64,000 nucleotides of DNA from Bradyrhizobium nanningense (GTDB lineage Bacteria; Pseudomonadota; Alphaproteobacteria; Rhizobiales; Xanthobacteraceae): the NCBI RefSeq assembly GCF_004114535.1, contig NZ_LBJC01000082.1:94501-158500 (forward strand), given 5' to 3'. Positions 41,802-50,501 of the stretch are shown piece by piece. The translations under genes were made by a program, and so were the position numbers. Positions within the stretch are counted from its first letter, which is position 1; every line of letters begins with the position of its first letter. A model generated the notes under the pieces. It was not told the origin of the DNA. It made no database searches and worked only from the letters and a program-made list of their open reading frames with translations.

Positions 41802-44642
41802 ATGACCGAGCCGGCCGGCACTGCGACGGGAACATTGTCGTTCGGGCCATTCTCCGTGACGCCGCATGAAAGGCTGGTGATGCGCGACGGCGTCGCGGTG
41901 CCGCTCGGCGCGAAAGCCTTCGACACGCTGGTGGCGCTGATGTCGCGGCCGAACGAGGTCGTCAGCAAATGGGACCTGATGGCGCTGGTGTGGCCCGGCA
42001 TCACCGTCGAAGAGGCCAATCTGCGCTTTCATGTCGCAGCGCTCCGCAAGGCGCTCGGCGACGGCAAGGACGGCGCCCGCTACATCACGACGCTCTCCGG
42101 CCGCGGCTATTGCTTCGTGGCGCCGATTTCGCAAACAAATATCGCCCCAGCGCAGCGCCTCGCGCCTCGGCCGGAATTGCCCCCCGTGAAACTGCCGAAC
42201 CGGCTGCAGCGGATGGTCGGGCGCGACGATGCGATCGCCGCCGTCTCCGACAAGCTCCTCACCTCGCGCTTCGTCACGATTGTCGGCCCCGGCGGCGTCG
42301 GCAAAACCGCGGTCGCCGTGGCGATCGCGCACGACCTGCTCGAATCATTCTCGGATGCCGCGCATTTTGTTGATCTGGCCGCGCTGAGCGATCCCGATCT
42401 CGTGATCACCTCGATCCTGCTGATGCTTGGCCTGCCGGCCCAGACCGACGATCCCCTGCCCGCACTGCTCGCGCATGTCAGCGACAAGCGGATGCTGCTG
42501 ATCCTGGACAATTGCGAGCACGTCATCGCGGCGGCCGCACCACTGGCCGCGGAGATCTTCCATGCGGCGCCGCACGTCCATATCCTCGCGACCAGCCGCG
42601 AAGCCCTGCGCGTCGAGGGCGAGCAAGTCTATCGATTGGCCCCGCTCGCCGTTCCGCCCGACAATTCCGGGCTGACGATCGCCGCAGCGCAGACCTATCC
42701 CGCGCTTCAACTGTTCCTCGAACGCGCCACAGCCAGCGGCGCGCAGATCACGCTCGACGACGCAAATGCCACGATCATCGCGAGGATCTGCCGCAAGCTC
42801 GATGGCATGGCGCTGGCGATCGAGCTCGCCGCCGGCCGGGTCGAAGCCTACGGCCTGGAGCAGACCGCCGCGCTGCTCGACGAGCGCCTCAATCTGCTCT
42901 GGCAAGGCCAGCGAACGGCGCCACCCCGGCAGAAGACATTGCAGGCCACGCTCGATTGGAGCTACGGATTGCTGTCGGATCTCGAACGCCTGGTGCTGCG
43001 CAGGCTTGCGGTCTTCGCCGGGCATTTCACCATCGATGCAGCGCTCGAGGTCGTGCCGGACCAGTGCGTCGATCATGCCCGTCTGTTCGACGCCGTCGAC
43101 GGTCTCGTTGCCAAATCGATGGTCGCGCCGCGACCGATCGGCGCCATGATGCGCTACCGTCTGCTCGACACGACGCGCGCCTATCTGCTCGAGATCGAAC
43201 CTGATGACGCGGCGCTCGCCGCCCGCCATGCGATCTACTACCAGCGACGGCTGGAACAGGTCGGCATGACGTGGGCCACGGTGCCGAGCGCGGACGAACG
43301 GGCGGCTCACTTCTCGGCGCTTCACAATGTGCGCGCCGCGCTCAACTGGTGCTTCGGCGCGGACGGCGATCTCGGCATCGGCATTGCGCTCGTCGCCGCC
43401 GCGGCGCCGATCTTCCTGGCGATGTCCTTGCTGATCGAATGCCGGCGCTGGTCGGAACGGGCGCTGCTGGCGATGGCGCCCTCTTCGCGCGGCAGCGCCG
43501 AGGAAATGCACATCCAGGCCGCGCTCGGACTGACCTTGATGTTCACGCGCGGCGGCAGCGAAGCGGCGCGCGGCGCCCTGAGCCGGAGCCTTGCGATCGC
43601 CGACGCGCGCGGCGACGACCTCAACCAGCTCCAGCTGCTGGGCCGGATGCATATCTTTCACGAGCGGATGGGAGAGTTCGACGCCGCGCTTGGCTATGCG
43701 CAGCAGAGCCTCGCGGTCGCGAGATTGTTGGGCGACCCCGCCTCGATCGCCCTCGCCCACTCCCTCCTCGGCGTCTCGCTGCATCTGGCAGGCAGGCATC
43801 GTGACGCGCTTGAGATGCTGGAGATGGCTTGGCAGGGACCGGGCACGGAACGAATCAGCACGGTCTACGGCTTCGATCATCGCAACCGGGCCGGCATCAC
43901 GCTGGCCCGCGAGCTCTGGCTGCAGGGCCGGCCCGCAGATGCGCTGCAACTGGCGCAGCAGACGGTCACCGAGGCCGCGCAGATGGATCACCCGATCACG
44001 CTCTGCATCGCGCTGATCTGGGCGGTCTCGATCGACCTCTGGAGCGGAGACCTCGACGGCGCGGACGAGAACATCGACCGCTTCATCGCGCATGCCAATT
44101 CGCGCTCGATGGGGCCCTATCTCGCGGTCGGCCGCGGCGTCAAAGGCGAGCTGGCGATCCGGCGCGGCGATGCCGCCGGTGGCGTCGAGACGATCAGGAC
44201 TTGCCTGCGCGAGCTCCACGATGCCGGCTACGAGCTGCTCACCACGACGTTCAACATCGCGCTGGTTCAGGGCCTGCTGGCGCTTGGGCAAATCGAACAG
44301 AGCGCAGAGCTGATCGACGATGCGCTCCGCCTCGTCGAGCGGAGCGGCGACGATCTCTACATGCCGGAGCTGCTGCGGATGAAGGGCAAGGTCCTATCGC
44401 ACTTGCCGGAGCCGCGGATCGAGGAAGCAGAGAATTGCCTCATGCAGGCACTGGAACTCAGCCGCGCCGAGGGCGCGAAAGCCTGGGAGCTGCGGGCAGC
44501 AACCGATCTGGCACAGCTTCTTGCCGACCGACGCCGCTACGAGGAAGCAAGACTATTGCTCCGATCGGCACTCGCAGGTTTCGTTGCAGGTTCCGAGACT
44601 GCAGATATCAGAGCCGCCGATGCGCTCTTGAAGACGCTGTAG
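41802..44642 (+). CDS. winged-helix STAND-type transcriptional regulator
   Basis: A 946-residue regulator. Residues about 10-105 are an OmpR-type winged helix (MSRPNEVVSKWDLMALVWPG, then ITTLSGRGYCFV). Residues about 140-460 form a STAND/NB-ARC-type ATPase with Walker A VGPGGVGKTAVAV (about 160-172), Walker B LLILDNCEH and the sensor TSREALRVEGE. The C-terminal half is helical repeats of TPR type. Such proteins act as signal-dependent ATP-driven activators. It is divergent from ohr, so it may control the P460/hydrolase/ohr cluster. The start at 41802 excludes 42 unlike residues of open frame. Confidence 0.85.
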   Translation: MTEPAGTATGTLSFGPFSVTPHERLVMRDGVAVPLGAKAFDTLVALMSRPNEVVSKWDLMALVWPGITVEEANLRFHVAALRKALGDGKDGARYITTLSGRGYCFVAPISQTNIAPAQRLAPRPELPPVKLPNRLQRMVGRDDAIAAVSDKLLTSRFVTIVGPGGVGKTAVAVAIAHDLLESFSDAAHFVDLAALSDPDLVITSILLMLGLPAQTDDPLPALLAHVSDKRMLLILDNCEHVIAAAAPLAAEIFHAAPHVHILATSREALRVEGEQVYRLAPLAVPPDNSGLTIAAAQTYPALQLFLERATASGAQITLDDANATIIARICRKLDGMALAIELAAGRVEAYGLEQTAALLDERLNLLWQGQRTAPPRQKTLQATLDWSYGLLSDLERLVLRRLAVFAGHFTIDAALEVVPDQCVDHARLFDAVDGLVAKSMVAPRPIGAMMRYRLLDTTRAYLLEIEPDDAALAARHAIYYQRRLEQVGMTWATVPSADERAAHFSALHNVRAALNWCFGADGDLGIGIALVAAAAPIFLAMSLLIECRRWSERALLAMAPSSRGSAEEMHIQAALGLTLMFTRGGSEAARGALSRSLAIADARGDDLNQLQLLGRMHIFHERMGEFDAALGYAQQSLAVARLLGDPASIALAHSLLGVSLHLAGRHRDALEMLEMAWQGPGTERISTVYGFDHRNRAGITLARELWLQGRPADALQLAQQTVTEAAQMDHPITLCIALIWAVSIDLWSGDLDGADENIDRFIAHANSRSMGPYLAVGRGVKGELAIRRGDAAGGVETIRTCLRELHDAGYELLTTTFNIALVQGLLALGQIEQSAELIDDALRLVERSGDDLYMPELLRMKGKVLSHLPEPRIEEAENCLMQALELSRAEGAKAWELRAATDLAQLLADRRRYEEARLLLRSALAGFVAGSETADIRAADALLKTL

Positions 44643-44649
44643 CGGAGGC

Positions 44650-45321
44650 TCACCCCGTCGGCGTGCCCTGCTTCCACTGGCCGCCGGCGATCTTGGCGGC
44701 TGCGATCACGGCCTGGGTGCGGCTCTCGACGCCGAGCTTTTGCAGGATCGCCGAGACATGCGCCTTGATGGTGGCCTCGGAGACCCCGAGCTCGTAGGCG
44801 ATCTGCTTGTTGAGGAGCCCCTCCGACAGCATCATCAGGACCCGGACCTGCTGCGGCGTCAGCGTCACCAGGCGGTCGCGCAGGCGCGTCATGTCGGGAT
44901 CGCTAGCTGCGGACAGGTCGGTGTCGGCGGGAACCCAGACGTCGCCTTCCATCACCTTAAGGATCGCGTCGCGCAAGGTCTCGACGCCGAACCGCTTCGG
45001 AATGAAGCCGGAGGCGCCGAAATCGAGCGAGCGGCGGATCGTGGCATTGTCGTCGGATGCCGAGACGATCACCACCGGGATCGCCGGGTATTGCGCGCGC
45101 AGATAGATCAGGCCGGAAAAGCCTGAGATCCCGGGCATCGAGAGGTCGAGCAGGATCAGGTCGACGTCCGAGGTGTGTTCCAGGAGCTTGGTCAGATCCT
45201 CGAACGATCCGGCTTCGTCGATTCTGGCCGAAGTCAGAACGCCCGCCACCGCCTGTCGCAGCGCGTCGCGGAACAGGGGATGGTCATCGGCGATGACGAG
45301 ATGGGTCGAGGGAGCGTTCAT
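44650..45321 (-). CDS. LuxR-type response regulator, CrbR/ErdR-like
   Basis: A 223-residue regulator with receiver (DDHPLFRDALRQAV, phospho-acceptor D59 in LILLDLSMPGISG) and the segment IYLRAQYPAIPVVIVSASDD followed by ATIRRSLDFGASGFIPK, characteristic of CrbR/ErdR. The C-terminal LuxR HTH spans about 150-210 (LTPQQVRVLMMLSEGLLNKQIA). CrbR/ErdR activates acetyl-CoA synthetase in gammaproteobacteria together with the SLC5-type kinase CrbS/MxtR. It is convergent with the STAND regulator and divergent from an MHS-family permease. The ATG at 45321 begins the domain directly. Confidence 0.9.
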   Translation of the reverse strand: MNAPSTHLVIADDHPLFRDALRQAVAGVLTSARIDEAGSFEDLTKLLEHTSDVDLILLDLSMPGISGFSGLIYLRAQYPAIPVVIVSASDDNATIRRSLDFGASGFIPKRFGVETLRDAILKVMEGDVWVPADTDLSAASDPDMTRLRDRLVTLTPQQVRVLMMLSEGLLNKQIAYELGVSEATIKAHVSAILQKLGVESRTQAVIAAAKIAGGQWKQGTPTG

Positions 45322-45411
45322 CGTTCTCTTGCTGTCGTTCGCAGGCCGGCGGACCGATCCCGGGTGTGGCAATTCTTCCCCGAGCGGCCGTGGCATGCAA
45401 GTGCACATTAT

Positions 45412-45428
45412 CCCTTTGCTGCAAAGGG
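45412..45428. promoter_or_regulatory. 17-bp palindrome in the regulator-permease intergenic region
   Basis: Arms CCCTTTGC and GCAAAGGG around one T, with partly symmetric ATTA/TTAAT flanks. It lies 91 bp from the response-regulator start and about 190 bp before the permease start. It could be an operator for either gene. Confidence 0.55.
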
Positions 45429-45620
45429 GTTAATCCGGAATTCTCCGCGACTGTGCACCGTTGCCCGATACCGGGCGTCAGCTGCACGTCAGTGCGCAAG
45501 GCCGAAAGTCGTATTGGGGCGGGTTTCACGCCGATGTTACCTTGCGGGCAAGACCTGGGTTGATCCGGCATGTCCGGACATCCGGGGCGCGAGGAAACAC
45601 GTTTCGGGGAGCGACTCAAC

Positions 45621-47285
45621 ATGTCGACAATGGCTGTATCTCAAGCAGGCGCAGGAGGGATGACGAAGGACGAACGGTTCGTCATTCTCGCTTCCTCGCT
45701 CGGTACCGTCTTCGAATGGTACGATTTTTACCTCTACGGTTCGCTGGCCAGCATCATCGGCACGCAGTTCTTCTCGGCCTATCCGCCGGCAACCCGCGAC
45801 ATCTTCGCGCTGCTTGCGTTCGCAGCCGGCTTCCTGGTGCGTCCGTTCGGTGCGATCGTGTTCGGCCGCATCGGCGACATCGTCGGCCGCAAATACACCT
45901 TCCTCGTCACCATCCTGATCATGGGTCTGTCGACCTTCATCGTCGGCCTGCTGCCGAGCGCGGCAAGCATCGGCATCGCGGCTCCGATCATCCTGATCGC
46001 GCTGCGCCTCGCCCAGGGCCTGGCGCTCGGCGGTGAGTATGGCGGCGCGGCGACCTATGTCGCGGAGCATGCTCCGAACGGCAAGCGCGGCTACTACACC
46101 TCCTTCATCCAGACCACCGCGACGCTCGGCCTGTTCCTGTCGCTGCTGGTGATCCTGTTCACCCGCAGCGCCCTCGGCGAACCAGACTTCGCCGCCTGGG
46201 GCTGGCGCATCCCGTTCCTGGTCTCGGTGCTGCTGCTCGGCGTCTCGGTCTGGATCCGGCTCCGCCTCAACGAATCCCCGATCTTCCAGAAGATGAAGGA
46301 CGAGGGAAAGAGCTCGAAGGCGCCGCTGACCGAAGCCTTCGGCAACTGGCAGAACGGTAAGCTCGTGCTGCTCGCGCTGCTCGGCGGCGTGATGGGCCAG
46401 GGCGTGGTCTGGTACACCGGCCAGTTCTACGCGCTGTTCTTCCTGCAATCGATCCTGAAGGTGGACGGATACACCGCCAATCTGCTGATCGCCTGGTCGC
46501 TGCTGCTGGGCACCGGCTTCTTCATCGTGTTCGGCATGCTGTCCGATCGTATCGGCCGCAAGCCGATCATCCTCGGCGGCTGCCTGATCGCGGCACTGAC
46601 CTTCTTCCCGATCTTCAAGATGATCACCACCAACGCCAACCCGGCGCTGGAAAAGGCCATCGAGCAGACCAAGGTCGAGGTGGTGGCCGATCCCAAGGGC
46701 TGCGGCGACCTGTTCAATCCGGTCGGCACCCGCGTCTTCAGCGCGCCTTGCGATACCGCACGTGCCTTCCTGTCGCAGTCGTCGGTCAAGTACTCGACCA
46801 CGTCAGGCGCGGCCGGCTCGGGCGTGAAGGTGATGGTCAACGGCAAGGAAGTGCCGTACGCCAACGCCAAGGACGGCAACCCGGCAGTCCTCGCCGCGGT
46901 GCAGGCAGCCGGCTATCCGAAGGCCGGCGACGCCGGAATCGTGAAGATGGCGCATCCGCTCGACATCTTCCGTCCGCAGGTGGCAGCGATCATCGGCCTG
47001 CTGTTCGTGCTCGTGGTCTACGTCACCATGGTGTACGGCCCGATCGCGGCGATGCTGGTCGAACTGTTCCCGACCCGCATCCGCTACACCTCGATGTCGC
47101 TGCCCTACCACATTGGTAACGGCTGGTTCGGCGGCCTGTTGCCGGCGACCGCCTTTGCCATCGTGGCCTCGACCGGCGACATCTATGCCGGCCTCTGGTA
47201 CCCGATCATCTTCGCCGCGATTACCGTCGTGATCGGCTTCCTCTTCCTGCCCGAGACCAAGGACGTCGACATCAAGGCGACCTGA
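45621..47285 (+). CDS. MHS-family (ProP/ShiA/citrate-type) MFS permease
   Basis: A 554-residue MFS permease with 12 transmembrane segments. The MHS signature GTVFEWYDFYLYGSLA opens the protein, followed by GRIGDIVGRKYTF and SDRIGRKPIILGG. Residues about 335-445 form an unusual soluble insertion with two Cys (GCGDLF, SAPCDTA) between two helices in the second half. Substrates of this family are carboxylates, shikimate, proline or alpha-ketoglutarate. It is divergent from a CrbR/ErdR-like regulator, which suggests a short-chain carboxylate. GGGGAG precedes the ATG at 45621. Confidence 0.88.
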   Translation: MSTMAVSQAGAGGMTKDERFVILASSLGTVFEWYDFYLYGSLASIIGTQFFSAYPPATRDIFALLAFAAGFLVRPFGAIVFGRIGDIVGRKYTFLVTILIMGLSTFIVGLLPSAASIGIAAPIILIALRLAQGLALGGEYGGAATYVAEHAPNGKRGYYTSFIQTTATLGLFLSLLVILFTRSALGEPDFAAWGWRIPFLVSVLLLGVSVWIRLRLNESPIFQKMKDEGKSSKAPLTEAFGNWQNGKLVLLALLGGVMGQGVVWYTGQFYALFFLQSILKVDGYTANLLIAWSLLLGTGFFIVFGMLSDRIGRKPIILGGCLIAALTFFPIFKMITTNANPALEKAIEQTKVEVVADPKGCGDLFNPVGTRVFSAPCDTARAFLSQSSVKYSTTSGAAGSGVKVMVNGKEVPYANAKDGNPAVLAAVQAAGYPKAGDAGIVKMAHPLDIFRPQVAAIIGLLFVLVVYVTMVYGPIAAMLVELFPTRIRYTSMSLPYHIGNGWFGGLLPATAFAIVASTGDIYAGLWYPIIFAAITVVIGFLFLPETKDVDIKAT

Positions 47286-47312
47286 TCGAAAGCAGCGATC
47301 TCAACCAGCACG

Positions 47313-47345
47313 AACCGGCCGCGGTCTCCGCGGCCGGTTTTGTTT
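47313..47345 (+). terminator. rho-independent terminator of the permease gene
   Basis: Perfect 12-bp arms AACCGGCCGCGG and CCGCGGCCGGTT around TCT, followed by TTGTTTT. Confidence 0.93.
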
Positions 47346-47403
47346 TATGGGAGCCTTTTGTTTTGACGCGTTTTCCTGATGCGAACCGGCGCTCGCAAAC
47401 GCT

Positions 47404-47877
47404 CTATTGATTGCTGCCGACGAATTGCAGCACCACCTCGCGCCGGTGCGGGCGCTTGCGATGCTCGATCAGATAGATCGCCTGCCAGGTGCCGAGTGCG
47501 AGCCTGCCGTTCAGAACCGGGATCTGAAGCGAGGTCCCGGTCAACATCGTCTTGACGTGCGCCGGCATGTCGTCCGGTCCTTCGGTGTCGTGAGTCCACG
47601 CGGCATTCTCCGGCGCCAGCCGGGACAGCGCCGTGGCGAGGTCGACGAGCACGGAAGGATCAGCGTTCTCCTGGATCGTCAGCGAGGCCGAGGTATGGCG
47701 GATGAACAGCGTCAACGCACCGTCGCGCGCGTGAACCTCGTTGATGAATCCTGCGGCTTCGCTGGTGAGGTCGGTGAAGCCATGGCCCGATGTCTGCACC
47801 GTCAGCAGCGACGATGAGATGGTGGTGGCCTGCACCGTCGATGGCGCCGAGCGGGTCACGGATTTGCCTGATGTCAT
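47404..47877 (-). CDS. YjbQ-family protein (UPF0047)
   Basis: A 157-residue protein of the YjbQ/UPF0047 family, with IRHTSASLTIQENADPSVLVDL and HVKTMLTGTSLQIPV, and a conserved His/Glu cluster including NAAWTHDTEGPDDMPAH. Members fold as a small trimer and some show weak thiamine-phosphate-synthase activity in vivo; the true role is uncertain. The ATG at 47877 is chosen because the family begins shortly after it. A dispersed palindromic repeat sits directly upstream. Confidence 0.88.
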   Translation of the reverse strand: MTSGKSVTRSAPSTVQATTISSSLLTVQTSGHGFTDLTSEAAGFINEVHARDGALTLFIRHTSASLTIQENADPSVLVDLATALSRLAPENAAWTHDTEGPDDMPAHVKTMLTGTSLQIPVLNGRLALGTWQAIYLIEHRKRPHRREVVLQFVGSNQ

Positions 47878-47903
47878 GAAGGGCCTCTCAACTCGCAAAG
47901 CTG

Positions 47904-48005
47904 CCGTAGGGTGGGCAAAGGCGCGAAGCGCCGTGCCCACGCCTTCCTTCACCGTCGTGGAGACAACGTGGGCACGGCGTAAGAACGCCTTTGCCCACCC
48001 TACGG
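47904..48005. repeat. dispersed palindromic repeat, copy 2
   Basis: An inverted repeat of the same family as 3443-3536: outer arms CCGTAGGGTGGGCAAAGGCG and CGCCTTTGCCCACCCTACGG and inner GTGCCCAC/GTGGGCAC arms. It separates two genes read on the minus strand. Confidence 0.85.
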
Positions 48006-48028
48006 CCTCTCAACGCATGGAGGGACCG

Positions 48029-48562
48029 TCAAATCTTTCCCGACACGTCCTTTTGCACCCGGTTGGCCATGTCGATCAGCCGCCGCCAGGCCTTTTCCAG
48101 AAACGACATCACGCGATCGACGTCCTGGTCGCTCGGCAACGGGATCTCGATCTTGCGCTCGCCCTCGGCACTCCTGGGCTCGGCTTTCTTCAGCGGGTCG
48201 GATTTCGGCAGCGCCTCGTCGATCTTGCCCGACACCGTCGGCCCCGCCGCGAGTTGTCCCTTCAGCTTCTCGACCTCGGCCTGGAGCCTGCCGATCTCGG
48301 CATCGAGCGCCGTCCGTTCGTCGGGCACTGCATAGCAGGCCCAGCCGGCGCCGTTCTTGCTGCAGGTCGAAACCGTGCCGGTGCGTGTGTCGAGCCGCAG
48401 CACGCCCTCGGGGATCGGCGCCATGCTGTAGCGACCGTTTTCGCCGTCGGGCGCGGATTCCGCGGCCACGAGACCGCCGCCGATCGCCATCGCCGCGGCA
48501 AATGCCGCCGCCGCAAGCCAGGAAGTTGTGCAGGATGTTGTGGATGACGTCTCGGGTCTCAT
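48029..48562 (-). CDS. hypothetical protein with N-terminal anchor and coiled coil
   Basis: A 177-residue protein. Residues about 13-33 are hydrophobic (SWLAAAAFAAAMAIGGGLVA), acting as signal peptide or anchor. A Cys pair (TVSTCSKNGAGWACYAV) follows, then a predicted coiled coil (DAEIGRLQAEVEKLKGQL). The C-terminal segment PLPSDQDVDRVMSFLEKAWR is amphipathic. GGAGAG precedes the ATG at 48562. The Cys/Trp segment resembles domains seen in other rhizobial periplasmic proteins, but no function is known. Confidence 0.72.
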   Translation of the reverse strand: MRPETSSTTSCTTSWLAAAAFAAAMAIGGGLVAAESAPDGENGRYSMAPIPEGVLRLDTRTGTVSTCSKNGAGWACYAVPDERTALDAEIGRLQAEVEKLKGQLAAGPTVSGKIDEALPKSDPLKKAEPRSAEGERKIEIPLPSDQDVDRVMSFLEKAWRRLIDMANRVQKDVSGKI

Positions 48563-48921
48563 CACGCTCTCCGCCACGACGTGCAGGTGGCAATCTGGCA
48601 AATTCTACACCCCGGCGAGGCGATCCGCCGCCCAAAACCCACACCGACATCAACGATCCCAGCGGCGTCTTCGATCCTGGCAGCGCGGCGAAAGGGCGGT
48701 CGCGTCCGCCGATCATGAGGCGAGCTGCTGCGGTGCGGCGTCACGCTGTGTGCAGCGCTGCCGTGCACGCCAATATTGTCAAATAAATCAGTCACATAAC
48801 CGAAAGCGACGCAATCGTGACTTGGCTTGACTTGATTATAGGCCATCAGTATGGTCCGCGCGGCTTTTGAGGGTGGCGGGCGTAATTTCCATTCAGCCGC
48901 GGCGTTTCGGGTCTTCGTTGC
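48563..48921. other. promoter region of the atp operon
   Basis: About 360 bp between the divergent hypothetical gene and atpI. No gene is seen. The plus-strand promoter candidate at 48827-48855 is the only clear signal; AT-rich sequence precedes it (48775-48800). Confidence 0.5.
48827..48855 (+). promoter_or_regulatory. sigma-70-type promoter for atpI-B-E-b'-b
   Basis: TTGACT (48827-48832) and TATGGT (48850-48855) separated by 17 bp, a good match to the housekeeping consensus. It predicts a transcript start near 48862, giving an atpI leader of about 60 nt. Confidence 0.65.
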
Positions 48922-49296
48922 ATGACACAGGGCACGGGGCACGGCGAGAATGGGGATCGCGATAGATCGTCCGAGGAAGCTGCGCTTTCCGAACGGCTCG
49001 GAAGTCTTGATCAGAGGTTGTCCGAATTTCGCGACCGCCGGATCAAGACCGAGCAACCCGCAGGTGACGGTGGAGACGGAGCGGCCAGAGCCTCGGCGAT
49101 GGCGCTAGGTTTCCGACTATCCTCGGAGTTGATCGCCGGCGTCGTGGTCGGAGCGGGGATTGGCTGGGGTTTCGACCGCTTGCTGTCGACCTCGCCTTTC
49201 GGGTTTATCGTGTTCCTGTTGCTGGGCTTCGTCGCCGGCGTAGTGAATGTGGTGAGAACGGCAGGCGCGGGTCAAAACAGGCGCGGTGGATCATAG
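48922..49296 (+). CDS. atpI: ATP synthase protein I
   Basis: A 124-residue accessory membrane protein, first gene of the Fo operon. The N-terminal half is charged and soluble; two membrane helices follow (residues about 68-85 and 92-112) with the family-like GxxxGWxxD stretch GAGIGWGFDRLL. AtpI helps c-ring assembly and may conduct Mg2+. In alphaproteobacteria it commonly precedes atpB, as here. Confidence 0.9.
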   Translation: MTQGTGHGENGDRDRSSEEAALSERLGSLDQRLSEFRDRRIKTEQPAGDGGDGAARASAMALGFRLSSELIAGVVVGAGIGWGFDRLLSTSPFGFIVFLLLGFVAGVVNVVRTAGAGQNRRGGS

Positions 49297-49405
49297 CCGA
49301 TCCGCACCATGAGTGTGATCGTGCCGGTCTTGCCGGTACGGGCCGGCCCGGCCGGCAGACCGAGACCCGCCGGCATTGCCCGGCAGACCAAGAGATGCCG
49401 CGCTG

Positions 49406-50155
49406 ATGAAAATCGATCCGATCCACCAGTTCAACATCGAGCCTCTCTTCACCCTGGGCCATATCGGCAATCACACGATCGCCTTCACCAATTCGTCCCT
49501 CTACATGCTGGTGGCGGTGGCGGTGATCTCGATCCTGATGCTCGCCAGCGGCACGCAGCTGGTTCCCGGGCGCCTGCAGTCGGTCGCCGAGATCTCCTAC
49601 GAATTCGTCGCCTCGACCATCCGTTCGACGGCCGGCGCGGAAGGCATGAAATTCTTCCCGCTGATCTTCTCGCTGTTCATGTTCATCTGCGTCTCGAACC
49701 TGGTCGGCATCATTCCCTACACCTTCACGGTGTCGAGCCATCTGATCGTCACCGCGGCGCTCGCGCTCCTGGTGTTCTTCACGGTGCTGATCTACGGCGT
49801 CGCCAAGAACGGCCTGAAATTCTTCTCGATCTTCGTGCCCCACGGTGTCCCCGGCTACATCCTGCCGCTGGTGATGTTCATCGAGGTCCTGTCGTTCTTC
49901 CTGCGGCCGGTCTCCCACAGCGTCCGTCTGTTCGCCAACATGCTGGCCGGCCACATCGCGCTGAAGGTGTTCGCGGGCTTCGTTGCCATGCTCGGCTTCT
50001 CGCTCGGCGCCCTGGGCTGGGTCGGCGGCGTGCTGCCGCTGGCGCTCACGGTCGCGCTGTACGCCCTCGAGATTCTGGTCGCGTTCCTGCAGGCCTATGT
50101 GTTCGCGATCCTGACCTGCATCTACCTCAACGACGCCATTCATCCGGGACACTGA
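49406..50155 (+). CDS. atpB: F0F1 ATP synthase subunit a
   Basis: A 249-residue Fo membrane subunit forming the proton half-channels. The essential arginine sits in PVSHSVRLFANMLAGH (about residue 176), and the C-terminal helices include LEILVAFLQAYVFAILTCIY with the channel Gln. The start at 49406 (MKIDPIHQFNIEPLF) matches the usual alphaproteobacterial N-terminus; the frame extends ten codons further. A 109-bp gap separates it from atpI. Confidence 0.96.
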   Translation: MKIDPIHQFNIEPLFTLGHIGNHTIAFTNSSLYMLVAVAVISILMLASGTQLVPGRLQSVAEISYEFVASTIRSTAGAEGMKFFPLIFSLFMFICVSNLVGIIPYTFTVSSHLIVTAALALLVFFTVLIYGVAKNGLKFFSIFVPHGVPGYILPLVMFIEVLSFFLRPVSHSVRLFANMLAGHIALKVFAGFVAMLGFSLGALGWVGGVLPLALTVALYALEILVAFLQAYVFAILTCIYLNDAIHPGH

Positions 50156-50208
50156 GCGGTCCGGGGAATTTCCACCCAAAACCCAATCTTTCTTCCAAGG
50201 AGTCTAAA

Positions 50209-50439
50209 ATGGATCCGGCAGCAGCAAAACTTATCGGCGCGGGCATCGCGTGCATCGGCATGGGCGGTGCGGGCGTCGGCGTCGGCGTGATCTTCGGTAA
50301 CTACCTCGCCGCAGCCGTTCGCAACCCGTCGGCCGCTCAGGGCCAGTTCGGCAACCTGATCTTCGGCTTCGCCGTGACCGAAGCGCTCGGCATTTTCTCG
50401 CTGCTGATCGCGCTGCTGCTGCTGTTCGTTCCGCTCTGA
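50209..50439 (+). CDS. atpE: F0F1 ATP synthase subunit c
   Basis: A 76-residue hairpin of two helices forming the rotor ring. The proton-binding carboxylate is Glu58 in GFAVTEALGIFSLL; the polar loop is RNPSAAQGQ. The Gly-rich first helix (GMGGAGVGVGVIFG) is the usual packing motif. A strong AAGGAG ribosome binding site supports the high copy number needed for this subunit. Confidence 0.97.
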   Translation: MDPAAAKLIGAGIACIGMGGAGVGVGVIFGNYLAAAVRNPSAAQGQFGNLIFGFAVTEALGIFSLLIALLLLFVPL

Positions 50440-50501
50440 GAACGACGTTCTTCGCGCCGCTTCAACCGAAGCGGCGCGCATGACAGCAACAGGAGTAATC
50501 C

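Noticed and set aside
42345..44291. 648-codon minus-strand frame over the STAND regulator
   Set aside because: Antisense shadow; the plus strand shows intact Walker A and B motifs.
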